From Mytilinidion resinicola (lineage: Eukaryota > Ascomycota > Dothideomycetes > Mytilinidiales > Mytilinidiaceae): a stretch of 64,000 nt of DNA. Shown here piece after piece: positions 11,201 through 22,735 of the stretch. Each line of letters starts with the position of its first letter. Position 1 is the stretch's first letter. A program made the position numbers and the translations under genes. The stretch is from NCBI RefSeq assembly GCF_010093595.1, contig NW_022985469.1:194078-258077 (forward strand). The letters run 5' to 3'. A model generated the notes under the pieces. It saw only the letters and a program-made list of their open reading frames with translations, had not been told where the DNA came from and did no database searches.

Positions 11201-12024
11201 GGTGATAGCTGTAGTCGGTAAGACTAGCCGTAGTCAATGGCGGCGGTGGGGAATTGTTACGCGGATATTGGCTTGTCGCCCTAGAAGCTTAAGAAGAAAT
11301 AGTAAAGCTTAGCCAGCCTGAGATTTGAGCCCGCTTGCCGCCCTCTTTAGTGGACAAGTCTGGTAAGGTAATAAACTCAGCGATTACAGTAGTTTCGCTT
11401 CCTGAGGAATTTCCGGGGATAGTTTCAATCAAAGGCATATCGCTCTCGGCATTTCCAAGCAACAGCTTCAGCTATGCTGGACATAGCAGTCCCGGCAGTT
11501 TGGCAGCGGCCCCCACGACAACATCAGTCCACAGGGCTGCGAAAGCAGGGCGTCGGATTCATGCGCTATCAGCTCGCCTCGTTGGCGGGCGCCTCACGAC
11601 TGTGCGAGCTGAAAGTAAAAGACCGGTGAGTGCCCAACAAGTGATATCGGATGCGGCAGAAGTCATTGGAAGGGAAAAATCAGATAACGCAGGGAGCCTG
11701 AAGGAGCAGCGAGGCAGTGTTTTTCATGCAGCGTGCGGCGGGGAAGCTTAGCCAAGCAACGAAGGTGGCACTGTTTCAAACTTCTGATTGGATCGGGACG
11801 CCCGTGGCTCTCGCAGTCCATATCCCGGCTGATCCGGAGGATACAGCCTCTCTGTACAACACAGAGAGGCCGTAGCTACACAGCTGCAATGCGCAGATGC
11901 AAGTTGATTCTTAGTCTGCAGGCCTCGTGCGGCGCGTACAGCCTTGCGACCTAAACATGAAAATCCCACCTTGAGCTGCTTCCTGTAATCCATTTGCAAC
12001 GTCTAATTTTGACATACGCCCGCC
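11201..12024. other. Divergent gap between membrane protein and AAA ATPase genes
   Basis: A 138-codon plus-strand frame at 11335-11751 has no recognised domain. I cannot splice it convincingly to the AAA gene, although related fungal AAA proteins are often longer at the N-terminus. Otherwise the gap probably holds the two divergent promoters. Confidence 0.4.
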
Positions 12025-13527
12025 ATGATACTGGACACGGGCAATCCAAACGGTGCCTGTACTGTTTCTCGTTACCGCAGTGTAATCCAGCGTTCCTGGA
12101 CACAACGCGAACAAGTTGAGATTGCAGCAGCCCCTACCCTTGATAATCCAAAAGTCATATCGCAAGTGCATGTCGAGCAAGAAATCACACCAAAGACCGG
12201 GGGACAACATCCTAGCCCTGTCGTGGTAAAGAGCGCCGACAAAGCCCAGGAAGCCTCTCCGACAAACTCCAACAAATCCCCACCCCACGAAGAACAAGAA
12301 GCACACGAAAGAAAGCTGCTATACATCTCAGATGACAGTTGCGACGAGGGTTCGTGTGACATTGGGAGTCGCAAGAGTGGTCAATGTTACAAGAAACGCC
12401 AGGGTCGATCCTCCAAGCGGACGAAGGATCAATGTCAGAAAGTGAACGCGCAAGATTGCAGCGATGGTGAGGAATGCTACGATGGTGGAAACACGTCAGA
12501 CAGCTGTTCCGACTCTGACCCTGAGGTGGATGATTCTCGCCTCCAGTCTCATAAACACAAGATGAAGAAATGGTCCTCATTAGCGCGGGGCAAATTCGAG
12601 CAGATGCTACTCGAATGCATCGTCAATACAGGTCAGCGACTGCAAACTGTCAATCTGAGTACACTACTGATCCAGTTTGGTCTAGATAAAATCCCGCCGA
12701 ACTACGAGAACATATCTATAGACCCTAAGACCATTGGCAAGGTCGAAAGAGTCACAGCGATGGGACTGACGAGGCCCAAGGCCTTCGGTCACGGCGTCTT
12801 AAAAAATAACAAAGTCACCGGAGCTGTTCTCTACGGGCCGCCAGGCACGGGAAAGACACTGTTAGCAAAGGGAGTGGCTAAGCAGTCCGGCTTCAACATG
12901 CTCTCGATTTCTACCTCCGAGGTATGGCAGAAGTGTCATGGTGACGACGAGAAGATGATCAAGGCTATCTTCTCCATGGCGCGCAAGATGTACCCAAGCA
13001 TTGTGTTCATTGACGAGGCAGACGCTATGCTAGGTGAACGCAAGGCAGGCGAGAAACGCCACATCCGGGCCATGCTGAACCAGTTCCTTATGGAATGGGA
13101 CGGCATCATGAGCGGTACCGACTCGCCATTCATCTTGTTGGCCACCAACCGACCTAACGACCTCGACCCTGCCGTGCTTCGAAGGGCGCCTGCGCGCATT
13201 CTCTTCAATCTTCCATCAAAAGTGGAGCGAATGGGCATATTGCGTTTGCTTCTTGAGCATGAGACTCTTGGCCCAGACATCACCATACCGACTCTAGCGA
13301 ACCTAACGCCACAGTATACTGGTTCGGATCTTAAGAATCTCTGTGTGACGGCTGCGACCGAATGCATTGGCGAACAGACTGTCGATACCGACGAGCGCAC
13401 CTTGACACGCCGGCATTTTTTGGCTGCTATGCAGACTATCAAAGCTATTACACTCAGCAAGACGAGAGAACAGGATTTAGACAACTTCCAGAACAATCGT
13501 CAGGAGCAGGGTGCGGCTGAAGAGTAG
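12025..13527 (+). CDS. AAA ATPase of the Msp1/ATAD1-like group
   Basis: A single exon from ATG 12025 encodes 500 residues. The first 190 residues are low-complexity and rich in Cys, Asp, Lys and Ser. The AAA module follows: Walker A GPPGTGKT (271-278), Walker B IVFIDEADAM (about 326-335), sensor-1 LLATNRP, and an arginine-finger pair in VLRRAPAR (386-387). The helix just before the module (ending RPKAFGHGVL) is the linker typical of fungal relatives of Msp1/ATAD1, which extract mislocalised membrane proteins. No targeting signal or membrane helix is visible, so location is unknown. The usual long N-terminal region of fungal homologues is missing and may lie in unrecognised upstream exons. The ATPase core looks intact. 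Confidence 0.88.
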   Translation: MILDTGNPNGACTVSRYRSVIQRSWTQREQVEIAAAPTLDNPKVISQVHVEQEITPKTGGQHPSPVVVKSADKAQEASPTNSNKSPPHEEQEAHERKLLYISDDSCDEGSCDIGSRKSGQCYKKRQGRSSKRTKDQCQKVNAQDCSDGEECYDGGNTSDSCSDSDPEVDDSRLQSHKHKMKKWSSLARGKFEQMLLECIVNTGQRLQTVNLSTLLIQFGLDKIPPNYENISIDPKTIGKVERVTAMGLTRPKAFGHGVLKNNKVTGAVLYGPPGTGKTLLAKGVAKQSGFNMLSISTSEVWQKCHGDDEKMIKAIFSMARKMYPSIVFIDEADAMLGERKAGEKRHIRAMLNQFLMEWDGIMSGTDSPFILLATNRPNDLDPAVLRRAPARILFNLPSKVERMGILRLLLEHETLGPDITIPTLANLTPQYTGSDLKNLCVTAATECIGEQTVDTDERTLTRRHFLAAMQTIKAITLSKTREQDLDNFQNNRQEQGAAEE

Positions 13528-14314
13528 GCTGATGCCTGAACGTAATTATTCTAATTTCTATCAGCCTTCGTCGTTTTGTCTGTCGTAGTAGAATCTCAAT
13601 CTTTTTACAAAGCAACTCGCGGCTGGTTACGAAATTGCATAAGCAAACGTGCAATGTACTCTTTCAATGAGACAGAAAACCATCCCGGTCTCACACACAT
13701 CCCTTTTCGTATAATCTTTTGTTGTTCGAAGTAAGCGCTAAGACAATTTCACCAATACTTACACAGAAAATGAAGAAAGTGGTGTACTCGATGCATGCAA
13801 GGAAGACCCTTGAACGCACCTGCACGCCACATCCCGCTTACCCACGTTAACTCTGACATGCCATGGTCCGACCCTGGGCCGACGCCTGTCAACCAAATTG
13901 TCGGGACAAGCGATAAGACCTCCGCAATGACGAGGCATCGAATCGGTGTCCACTACATGGATGAGTTGCATGTTGGCATGCTGGCAATATCACATTCATC
14001 GGCTACACCGCGTACCAGCTCAGAAATGCCCGTCGCTTGTTGTAGCCGAAAACAGCTCACCGGTGAATGCTGATGTCCTATCTATATCACGTTAGCTGAA
14101 AAAAAAAACGTTTGTTGCAGCTGACCATTCGGTTGGGTTTGGAAGCCACACGAGGCTGGAAGAGGCCGAGAACAACGCTATAGCAATGTATGCTAGAGCG
14201 ACTCAGCCTGAATCGCAGATACGGGAGAATCAAGGATAAGTGGTTAATCCTTGACTTACTGTAATCCTGTCAGAAAGCCAAGGAAAGAATATCTACTTTG
14301 AGTTTGAACAGATT
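13528..14314. other. intergenic, no gene seen
   Basis: Short overlapping frames only (for example 13795-14073 plus and 13759-13971 minus). None has a recognisable domain or splice partner. It leads into the degraded DUF6604 and HET fragments. Confidence 0.45.
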
Positions 14315-14760
14315 ATGGATGATGTCAAAGAGTGGACGCTGCATGACAACCTCACACGGGTTTGGGGAATCATAGCCAGGGATCCAATACTGCGAGGCCA
14401 TCCGGTAATGGCACACTTGCTCCAAGAGCCAGATTTCTTCCTAATGCTTCATCCGATCTTGTGTGGTATCTTAAAGTACAATCTCTATTTGCAGCTTCAC
14501 GGCACTGGGGTTCATTATAATGCAGGGAAGCATCTACATGTTAGCACACGTGTATTCTGTAGGCCGATTGCTCAACCCTAACGCTTCCTCCGAGCCGGAG
14601 ATGGAACTTCTAACGCACTCGCCAGATCCTAAGTATCTCTTCTTTAATGGCTTACCAAAGACCCTCGAATACGCCAAGAAGAAACTGATGATAGCAATTG
14701 GCGCTTCAGCTATCAATTTCGCAAAGAACCGACGACCAGCTCGAGTCAGTGATCTTATTG
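14315..14760 (+). pseudogene. DUF6604-like fragment with a frameshift
   Basis: Two overlapping plus-strand frames together match the middle of DUF6604-type fungal proteins. The first ends around GTGVHYNA near 14520. The second resumes with QGSIYMLAHVY and continues to INFAKNRRP near 14735. Family members have NAWGSI...AHLY at this join, so about two bases appear to be lost around 14522-14526. The shared PILCG segment also occurs in the DUF6604 pseudogene at 37754-40130. Both ends of the gene are missing and the similarity stops just before a HET fragment. I read it as a decayed fragment. Family assignment rests on recalled conserved segments. Confidence 0.5.
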
Positions 14761-14764
14761 GACT

Positions 14765-15330
14765 GGAGTGGAGGTCCAATTCCAGCTTGCTATTGCGCAT
14801 CATGTCCGAGATTTTGATGCTTGTGCATTGCGGGGTAAGCAGTCAAATCATTTATTCTCTATGCAGCATCATTGACAATAGCGGACAATGTACAGCGTCA
14901 CAAGGGCAATTTACTGGGATACGAGCGCTGCGAACACTCTGGGTCAACAGAGTGTCTTTCGATAGCAAGAGAGTGGCTATATACTTGCGCAACCGAGCAC
15001 CATAGACACCAGTGCTCTAGACCACTTGCAAATGAGCATGAGCTGCCTACTCGTGTCATCGCGGTTGGACCATTGGACGGCTCTCGAGATCCTTTTCCCA
15101 TGGACCCTCCGACAGGCTCTCGAGGTGAATGGGCTGCGCTTTCATATTGCTGTGGGCCTCCCGACGAGCACCGAACTATGTTACGAGTGGACAACATATC
15201 CAAGTATAGGCAATCCATCCCGATGCATACAATCCCAGCAACGATTCGAGATGCCATCACTGTTACCAGAAACCTAGGCTTGTTGTATCTCTGGGTATAT
15301 TCATTCAGCATCTATTCCTATCGACCCGCG
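14765..15330 (+). pseudogene. Broken HET-domain fragment
   Basis: The frame VQFQLAIAHHVRDFDACALR can be spliced across a 47-bp intron (14835-14881, donor GTAAGC, TTGAC branch) to a frame carrying the start of a HET domain: a CATEH Cys/His stretch, then GEWAALSYCCG and TIRDAITVTRNLGLLYLWV. The canonical next block, W[VI]DSLCIIQD, is only faintly recognisable as VYSFSIYS, so the conserved Asp is lost. The rest of the domain and the C-terminus are absent. There is no start codon, and DUF6604-like sequence abuts directly upstream. HET proteins trigger cell death after fusion of unlike hyphae; this copy is very unlikely to work. The first 32 bp repeat the end of the fragment at 3992-4387. Confidence 0.62.
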
Positions 15331-15762
15331 CTCAACAACCTCGGACTCTTGAGGTTTGCACCTCACCTTTCTGAGGGGTTGGATCTTACGCATCTGGCTA
15401 GTCAGGTTAGGCAATGCATTTTCTAGGTTTTCAAATGCGAAGTTTATTACTACGCTTTCTGTTTTCGCGTCGCCTTTCCCTTCATCTTGATTTGACTGCG
15501 TAACCTTGCGCTTCACTGATAAGGGGGCGGCACCGCTAAAAAGTATGACTCATGTCTCTTTGCTAAGGCGAGTGCCCCCATTGCGCGTGCTTGGTCGGTG
15601 AGTATCGCACTTGTGGGACATACAGATCCCGGTTACATGATCGTCATGCTCTGGAACCTCGTTGGGTGTTACCTGCCTTTCGTCGCAAACACCACCGTGT
15701 TGCCAAGGTCCGTACAGGACGGAGAACTCAAAAATTCTCTTTGAAAACACCGAAGAGAGACT

Positions 15763-18700
15763 TTACGACGTCCAACCAATACTGCTGGAAGAATCCTGGC
15801 ATGCAAAATTGTTTTGCCATACATGGGTGGAACACAGTACATGAGACCTTTCCAGGAGACGTGACGCTGCCATATGCCCGTTCTCCTTGGCAAGTTCAAC
15901 TGCTCTTTCATACTGCTCTTGGCCCTGATCGATCAATCCAGCACCCGAATCGATGAGGAACTGTAGCATGTCAAGACGACCGTGCTCAGCAGAAGCTTCA
16001 AGGGCGGTTCTTCCGCCAATCTTCGCAGGCGGGGCATTTACACCCGCCCAATGATTAAGCAGGAGTTTTGCGATGCCCACATGCCCTCCAATAGCAGCAA
16101 ATTGAAGCGCAGTGGCACCACATCTATCGTGTGGAGCCGCATTCACGTCAGCTGAACAATTCAACAGATCCTGAATGATATCGATATTGCCAACTTCAGC
16201 AGCCAGCTGTAGGGGAGTCCGTGTAAATCCAAAGTTCACGCCCCCATTGACTGCTGCACCGCGATCTAACAAGAGTTTGACGACCGATAGGTTCTGTGAA
16301 CTGATGGCCATCATCAGTGCGGTCATCTTTGGCTTGTACTTGACCACAGCATTGGGATCTGCTCCTGCGTCAAGAAGTAGCTTTGTCATCTCCGAGTGAG
16401 GCGTTTCGTCGCTTTCCACAGCTATTCCAAAGCAAGAAATGCCACATCGAAAGTTCTCATATGGTTGATACCGTAGAGACTGCCGACAAATTTTATTTGG
16501 TTCTGCGCCAGCCAAGATTAACAGAGTTGCCGCGGATATGTCGCTAGACCGGATCGCTTCTTGTAAGGCAAAGTTGAAATAAACCTTTGAACAAAGTGGC
16601 TTACGTGCTGATGCTACGTTCAAAAGCTGTTGCAAAATCTCCGTGCCGGCTGATACAGCTGATATCAGTGCCATATCTTCACTTGGGTCAGCCCCAAGAT
16701 GGAGAAGGTATTGAATCATTTTGCGGTCTTTGTTAAGGACTGCGACTCCCAAAGCCGTCCGTGTACTGAGTTTAGAAGCATTGCAATTGATATCAGCACC
16801 CGCGGCAATCAATCGTTGGATCATTGCAGTGTCTTTTCTTTGGACAGCAACAGCCAACGATGCAGGTAATTGCTCCGCAAGGTTTAGGACGTCATCACTG
16901 CCATCGAAAATGGCGTCGACGTCAGCCCCAGCTACAATGAGTTCCTCAACGATCGGATGAAATCCCCACTTGACAGCAAGGGGAAGCACACTGCAGCGAT
17001 ACGATCTCCAGTCGGAACGGAACTCATCAGAATTGATGTTCGCTCCAGCCACTAGAAGCCTTCTGACCAAGTCTGCGTCTTTGAGAGAGATTGCATAAGC
17101 GAGTGCTGCAGTACTACCTCTCGGATTAGGATCGGCCCCTGCATGTAAAAGCGTGTCGACAAGATCGAGCCTCTTGAATGAAATAGCAACAGCAAGCGAG
17201 GTTCCGAGGCTTTCCCGTACGATTCTGTGGAATTTTGAAGTTGGATCGAGTATCCGGTTAAGAACGCCGTTGTGATCGTTCCGGATAGCAGATTCGATGG
17301 CCTCGGACAATGCTTCCGTCTCAGGAAGTCGGATATTTTCCTCTTGTAATGAGATGATGAGATCTTCTCTGCCGGCGGCTATTGCTCTGATGAATGCATC
17401 AGAGCGGCATCGAGTCTTCACATTTTCGTCCGCTCCATGATCCAACATATCATCCAATAGGCTATTGCTTGAATATGTCCCAGCGCTGACAACTTCGGAA
17501 GTGAGAGGAGCTCCAGCGTTTAAGAGAATTCTTGCGATCTCTGCCTCATCTCTTCTCACTGCCTCTTTCAAAGCATGCTTATCTGCGCGAGCTCCATTCT
17601 CAAGCAGAAACTCTACTACCCGTGGTCCGTATCGCACCGCCAAACTGAGTGGTGACCAGCTTTCGTCCTTTTCAAAATGTATTGCCACATTGGTATATGC
17701 GCCTGCTTGAATGAGAACTTTAATAATGGATAAAACGTGATCGTTGGGGAGGAATGAATCCAGAGCACAACTGAGTGGAGTCTGTCCGCATATATCATCT
17801 CTAAAATTCGGATAGGCTCCGGCTTCGACCAATATCTCCACTACTTCCACAGGCCCACGGCGGGCTGCCAAACAGAGTGGTGACATGTCAGTGTCGTGGT
17901 TTACGTCTGCTCCGGCCTCAACCATCAGCTTCACAACGTCGACATCAATCTGGTCTTTGATGTCGTCGAGATTTTCGGTCCAATTAGCCATGAATCTGAC
18001 CATGGGAGATTTTGAAGAAAGTGACCTATTCACGTCGACACCGCTATCGATCATACACATGATGAGCTCAGAATTCCTCATGTGGCATGCGTATTCGAAA
18101 GCTGTCATTCGCTCACCGTATTGGTCGACAATAACTTGTTCATTTGGGTTCAAACCGCTTTTGATGAAGCGCTGTGCTGTAGTAAAGTCTTCAGCGTTCA
18201 TTGCAAGCCGAAACAGGCTTTCCACCAAGGCTTCAGCCGCTGGTCCTTTCAGTGATGCCAGATATTCAACGAGATGATGATATCGCTTATGCTGAAATGT
18301 TCGAAAGACCTTGCTACTGATGTTTAATTCAGGGTCGAGCATGTTATTCGAAGCCATGAACATTATGAGCTTCAGGAACTTGAAGGCTCCAGCATCATGG
18401 CGTTGTGTCGAATCCGTTTCAGTAGGTGTAGAGTCAACGATCAGATCAGGCATCAGAGCTTGCAGTTTCCTGTCAAAGGACTCCAAGTAGCAGCCTTTGG
18501 TGCGTCTGTTGACAAAGTGATGAACGATGTCTGTTTGGACATCTGTCGAGAGGGCATTCGAAAATCCAGTTAACACGTTTTCCGCCGGTGTATGTGAACC
18601 GAATGCTACTATTGTGTCAGCAAATCCCCATGTGATAAATCAATATTCACTGATATGAGTAATTGAAAAGTCCACTTCTAAAGGTTTGCCATACCTTTCA

Positions 18701-19424
18701 TCTGTGAAAGAAGATCAAAACTAGGAAAATTTTGAGGTGAAAAGATGAGTGGTGTTGATGTCATGACGTCAAATTGATCAATCATTGAAGTTGCTACGGA
18801 TGAATGTTAGCATAGGTACTTTTTCAGTACAAATGGTAGTCTCACCATTTGGCAAAGAGTGCTGTTGAAAGTTCTCTGCAGTATCAAAGTTTAAAGCTGT
18901 TGACGCCAGGAAGGGCGAGCGTATGACGACTCCATTTGGAATTATTGGACTCGAACCATCTTCCCATGTTAGCTTGCAAGCCTTTCATGGGAATTTAAAG
19001 GTAATGTACCCTGACTGGCCCTTGAGACTCTAGAACCATATCGCTGCGTCTCCTTTCGAACTTTTTGAGGGGGAATTGGTATTCCTCCCAACAAAATTTC
19101 GCTCTCCTTGTTGTCTCTCTTTCTCTTCTCGACCTTGTATCCGATCGTTGCCCATTCTTCTTCGCTTAGATACTTCCTGAAGTTCCATTTTTTAAACATG
19201 CGCTCATATTGGGATTTGCTGGCTGAAGTCAGCGTTGTCCAATTCTTACTAAATTGATGTCGCTACCTCTTATCAAAGCCAAATCTTGATCTCCTGTGGT
19301 CTATGACACCATTACAGCCCTGTAGTTTCAGACCGTCGATGAGATAGAGAGTCCGAATCGTGTCCTTGTGCTTTTTCCATTCCCGAGCATTGTCACTGTC
19401 AAAATCCATGATGTATTTGGCCAT
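15763..19424 (-). CDS. Clr5-domain ankyrin-repeat protein, five exons
   Basis: Five exons join in phase to 1,141 residues: 19268..19424 (with 19267), 19010-19218, 18846-18959, 18695-18793 and 15763-18608. Introns are 48, 50, 52 and 86 bp and carry CTGAC or CTAAC branches. The N-terminal 60 residues form a Clr5 domain: EWKKHKDTIRTLYLIDG, then FGFDK spliced to SKSQYERMFKKWNF. About 200 linker residues follow. The C-terminal two-thirds is a long ankyrin array of at least 15 repeats with TPLxLA and LLxAGADPN motifs. Clr5 is a fungal domain thought to bind nucleic acid; ankyrin arrays bind proteins. A sensor or regulatory role is inferred only. The start could also be ATG 19409. It lies tail-to-tail with the HET/DUF6604 debris. 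Confidence 0.88.
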
Positions 19425-20169
19425 GAAAGGGTGCAGGTGCGGGAAGGCGAGGTTACACCTGTGGGAGGAGGGTTGTCGCTGACTTTGTCCTCGTCGAGCC
19501 TTTAGCTTCTTGGCAATATTTTGGACCGCAGGCAACTAGGGTGCCACCCCTGCGACGACTTGACTCTTGGCAGGATTCTGGTCCGGAGCGGAGCTAGCGT
19601 CATGCAGCATCCAGTGTAGGTGGGCTGACGCTCTGCCATGAGCTCATTTCTCTATCACACTCGGGGAACCAATTCGGTCGTATCACGAAAGCAGCTCTCA
19701 CCCTAAAAGGCCCAATCTTTAAACTGCCCGACCACCCCAGCTTGGCGCTCAAGCCAGACGAGGCACTCCAACAGGCTGCACGAGACACTACAGCACTGCG
19801 TCACGTAGACGCGGAACGTCACGATATCGTTGTGCCTCCGACGCTCTCTCACATGTTTCATATGCACGAAGGACACCCTGGACAAATATTTGCTCTTTTG
19901 CAACTCTTCATGCTAGTGAGCGTGTATGAAGATGTGATACTATGGACGCTGGTCCTCGAAACGACTGGACATCGAGAGAATGAATGGCGCAGGCTTACAT
20001 GCTTGCGCGTAATCATTGGCGATTGGGCACCGGGACTACTGCATCTGAACAAACACAGAAGAACTGACGACGGATCGCTTGAGCAGAGAGTCAGGGAACC
20101 GTGGCCAATTAGCACGATTGAGTGGGTGTGAACAAACAAAGTATATATGAAATACATATTCGTTAACCA
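19425..20169. other. intergenic, no supported gene
   Basis: It contains the promoter of the Clr5-ankyrin gene and the 3' side of the membrane protein gene. A 129-codon plus-strand frame (19742-20131) has no recognisable domain, no splice partner and an overlapping opposite-strand frame. I do not call it a gene. Confidence 0.4.
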
Positions 20170-21760
20170 TCATGTTCTAGCCATACGGTCTCTCATTAAC
20201 GTCGGAATGCGATTGTTGGGGAACGCTAGAACGGGTCCTTTATTGACAGATTCGTACCACTGCAGCCAGCTACTAACCAAGTATGCAAAGGAGCCCCACA
20301 CGCTCGCCAGAGAACTTTGGTATTCGCACCAGGTAAGGTCGTTCGCGCGTATTCCGAAGGCAGCAGACATTCTAGTTCGAGGATCAGCGTAAAGATGGAA
20401 GGCTTGGAGGAAGCACAGCTTACAAGAACCCCATAGACCCTATCGTAGCCCAGACTCCAATCCACCAGGCGATACGGCCCGGTAGGGGTCGGTACCACTT
20501 ATCCTGCGTGATGAGTGTGAACATTACGCCGGCCGTGAGGAAGCAGCATGAGGCGACCGTTTGCGGGATCCAGTACCCGCCCAGTTCTTGCCACGGCTGG
20601 AAGTTGGAGAGGATGCCAGGCAACGCGATGACTCCACAGATGCCGTAGAGTGTTGCGCCGAGTAGTTGAATGGAGCAGGCGACATATCCGATCTCTTTGA
20701 TATGGTACGTTTTCAGAGCGTGCCAGGTCGGCCACCAGCGCCAGGTCAGGTACTCATGGAACTCGCCTTCGTCGGTGGGGCCCATGTCTACGCCACCACG
20801 TCGCGGAGCAGGAGCCTTGTCTTCGGGGTAGATAGACCCAGGTCGCTCGGCCCTATCCCTTGTGTTCCAACCAGCTTCGGGGTCAACTGACTTCTGTTTG
20901 TCGAAATCTTCATCGTCGTCATCGTGGTGGTGGTGGTGCGGTATCATATGGCCGAAGAACATGTGTAACTTCCCGTCCAGCAGTTTCTTCTTCTCGTCAT
21001 CGTGCCCTTCGAGATGTCGCTTCATCGCTGGGCCCCCGAATGACCCGTCGTTGATCGCTTCGAGATACGCCATCGTGGCGCCGAGCTGGTAGAGGACGGC
21101 GCCGAAGAAGAACAGCAAGCCGACTCCGTATTCAGACTCTCCAGTAAACTCTGAACTGGGCCATTGGAGAGGCGTCCATGCCCACACGCCGTCGATGACG
21201 AAGAGCACAGAGCCCCAGGTGTACGACCAGCCGCTCCAGAATGCCATGTCCCAGTACGGGAAGGTGGTGAACATGATCAGGGAGCCATACACCGCGTTCC
21301 GGAGGTGGATATAGAGGGGCAAGTTCGGTGCATCATCATCATCATCATCACTCGCAGGGAGGCGAGACTGTCGCCTTTGGCGCGCTTCGCTGGGGCCGCG
21401 CGCGTTTTCTCCACGGTGCAGATGGAGCGTTCGTGATACTTTTCCCGCGGCATGTTTGGCAGTTTCTGTGAAGTTGAGGCGGTGGTTGGAGGAAGTGTCA
21501 TCGGTTTTCGTCATCACGGCATCGATCTGGTTGGCATGGATCTTGTCATTCTCAGAGTCCTGTTTTGAGGACGACGGGCGAGACGGGTTGCTTTTGCTGT
21601 CTAGAGGAACATTATCGTCGCTAGCGGGTTGAGGGAGATCTGTTGCTTGTGGACTGCCTTCAATAACACGATTCTCGGCCGCTGGCTCGGCGTTGCCGGT
21701 ACCTGTTTCGCTTTCGGGTTCGTAGTCTGGTACTCCAAAAGTTGGTGCTGGGGACGACAT
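20170..21760 (-). CDS. Fungal multi-span membrane protein with His/Asp-rich loop
   Basis: Two exons, 20424-21760 and 20170-20371, join across a 52-bp intron (donor GTAAGC, acceptor CTAG) to give 512 residues. Without the splice the frame stops in the middle of a membrane span. The first 150 residues are polar and disordered, with an acidic run. About six hydrophobic spans follow, among them YGVGLLFFFGAVLYQLGAT, VASCCFLTAGVMFTLIT and ASVWGSFAYLVSSWLQWY. A loop between spans carries five His followed by a run of Asp, a possible metal-binding patch. I recognise the general fungal integral-membrane type but no transport motif, so function is unknown. The last exon restores the usual YQSSLAS...QWYES ending. 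Confidence 0.82.
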
Positions 21761-22735
21761 GTCGAAGTGTCAGCGCATTGTAGAATAAATCTTACAAACA
21801 AAAGGTAACAAAGAAAGCCCTTAGAAGACGAGGATATTTTGGAAAAGCAGAAAGGTAATGAAGAGAGAGATGTCCGAATCTTACAGCTATAAGCTTCTCC
21901 GATCCGCAACCAAGCTTTTGGTTTTCTTTCTAGCTTGCTGAGGCCTGCGACACGGCGATCTCTCACGGCGAAGTTGGAATGACGTAGGAGGTAGTGCGCG
22001 AGCAAATCACCGTTCAATGCAGAAATTGCCAGCGCTTAACACATCTGTAATGGCATGCTATGCAATCTCATCCTGCGACAATCTTGGATGGGGCAAAGAG
22101 CAAGAAAAGAGAGTATGTCAGACACACGACTGGCGACCGTGACGACGATCACGACTTGAAACCCGAAATATCCTTTCTCAAGACTCCAAAGCTGTTCGAT
22201 GACTATCATGATAATTAGTCTTACAAAGGAGAGTAGATAAGGGGATTCCGCTATTCGGTTAGGGCACGTGAGAGTCACGTGCCGTTTGTGCAAGTACTCA
22301 GCTCTCCCTGCTTTCCAACACCATCCCACATGTGACAGCTATAGCGCTGTCTCTATAGTACTCATGTCGACGTCTACTTAAGTACTAGGTACATGTAGGT
22401 TAATAATGCAGCAGAGCTGCCACGTCCCCTGTCTCCGCAAATGCTCCGCAACTCCGCAACCTTGATCCCACGCTAAGCAAACTATAAAGTAGAAAGCTCC
22501 TACCAAACAACTTCGTTCTTTACTGAGCAGCCCTTGAATATATCCTTTTAGCGGGGTTGGCAAAGGACTCTTGGGTAAACGTCGTGCGGATTACAAAGCT
22601 CGACGCAGTACACCAGATCAGCCTTACTATTTTATTAGAGGCTTTCCAGTCATTCAGGACCCTCAATATCCAGCTCTCCATCTCTAGCCTCCAGCTCCCC
22701 TCTAAACCACCACACACCAACCCCGAACCACCGCC
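21761..22735. other. Divergent promoter region, no gene seen
   Basis: This separates the membrane protein (leftward) from the short-chain dehydrogenase (rightward). Only short frames are present. A C-rich pyrimidine tract at about 22670-22735 leads into the dehydrogenase ATG, as is common in fungal leaders. Confidence 0.45.

Noticed and set aside
11335..11751. 138-codon frame upstream of the Msp1/ATAD1-like gene as a missing first exon
   Set aside because: I could find no donor and acceptor pair that joins it in phase to 12025 with a convincing branch site.
18946..18959. tRNA B-box-like GGTTCGAGTCC on the minus strand
   Set aside because: It is inside a coding exon of the Clr5-ankyrin gene, and no A box or cloverleaf can be formed around it.
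19742..20131. 129-codon plus-strand frame
   Set aside because: No domain, no splice partner, and it overlaps an equally long minus-strand frame.
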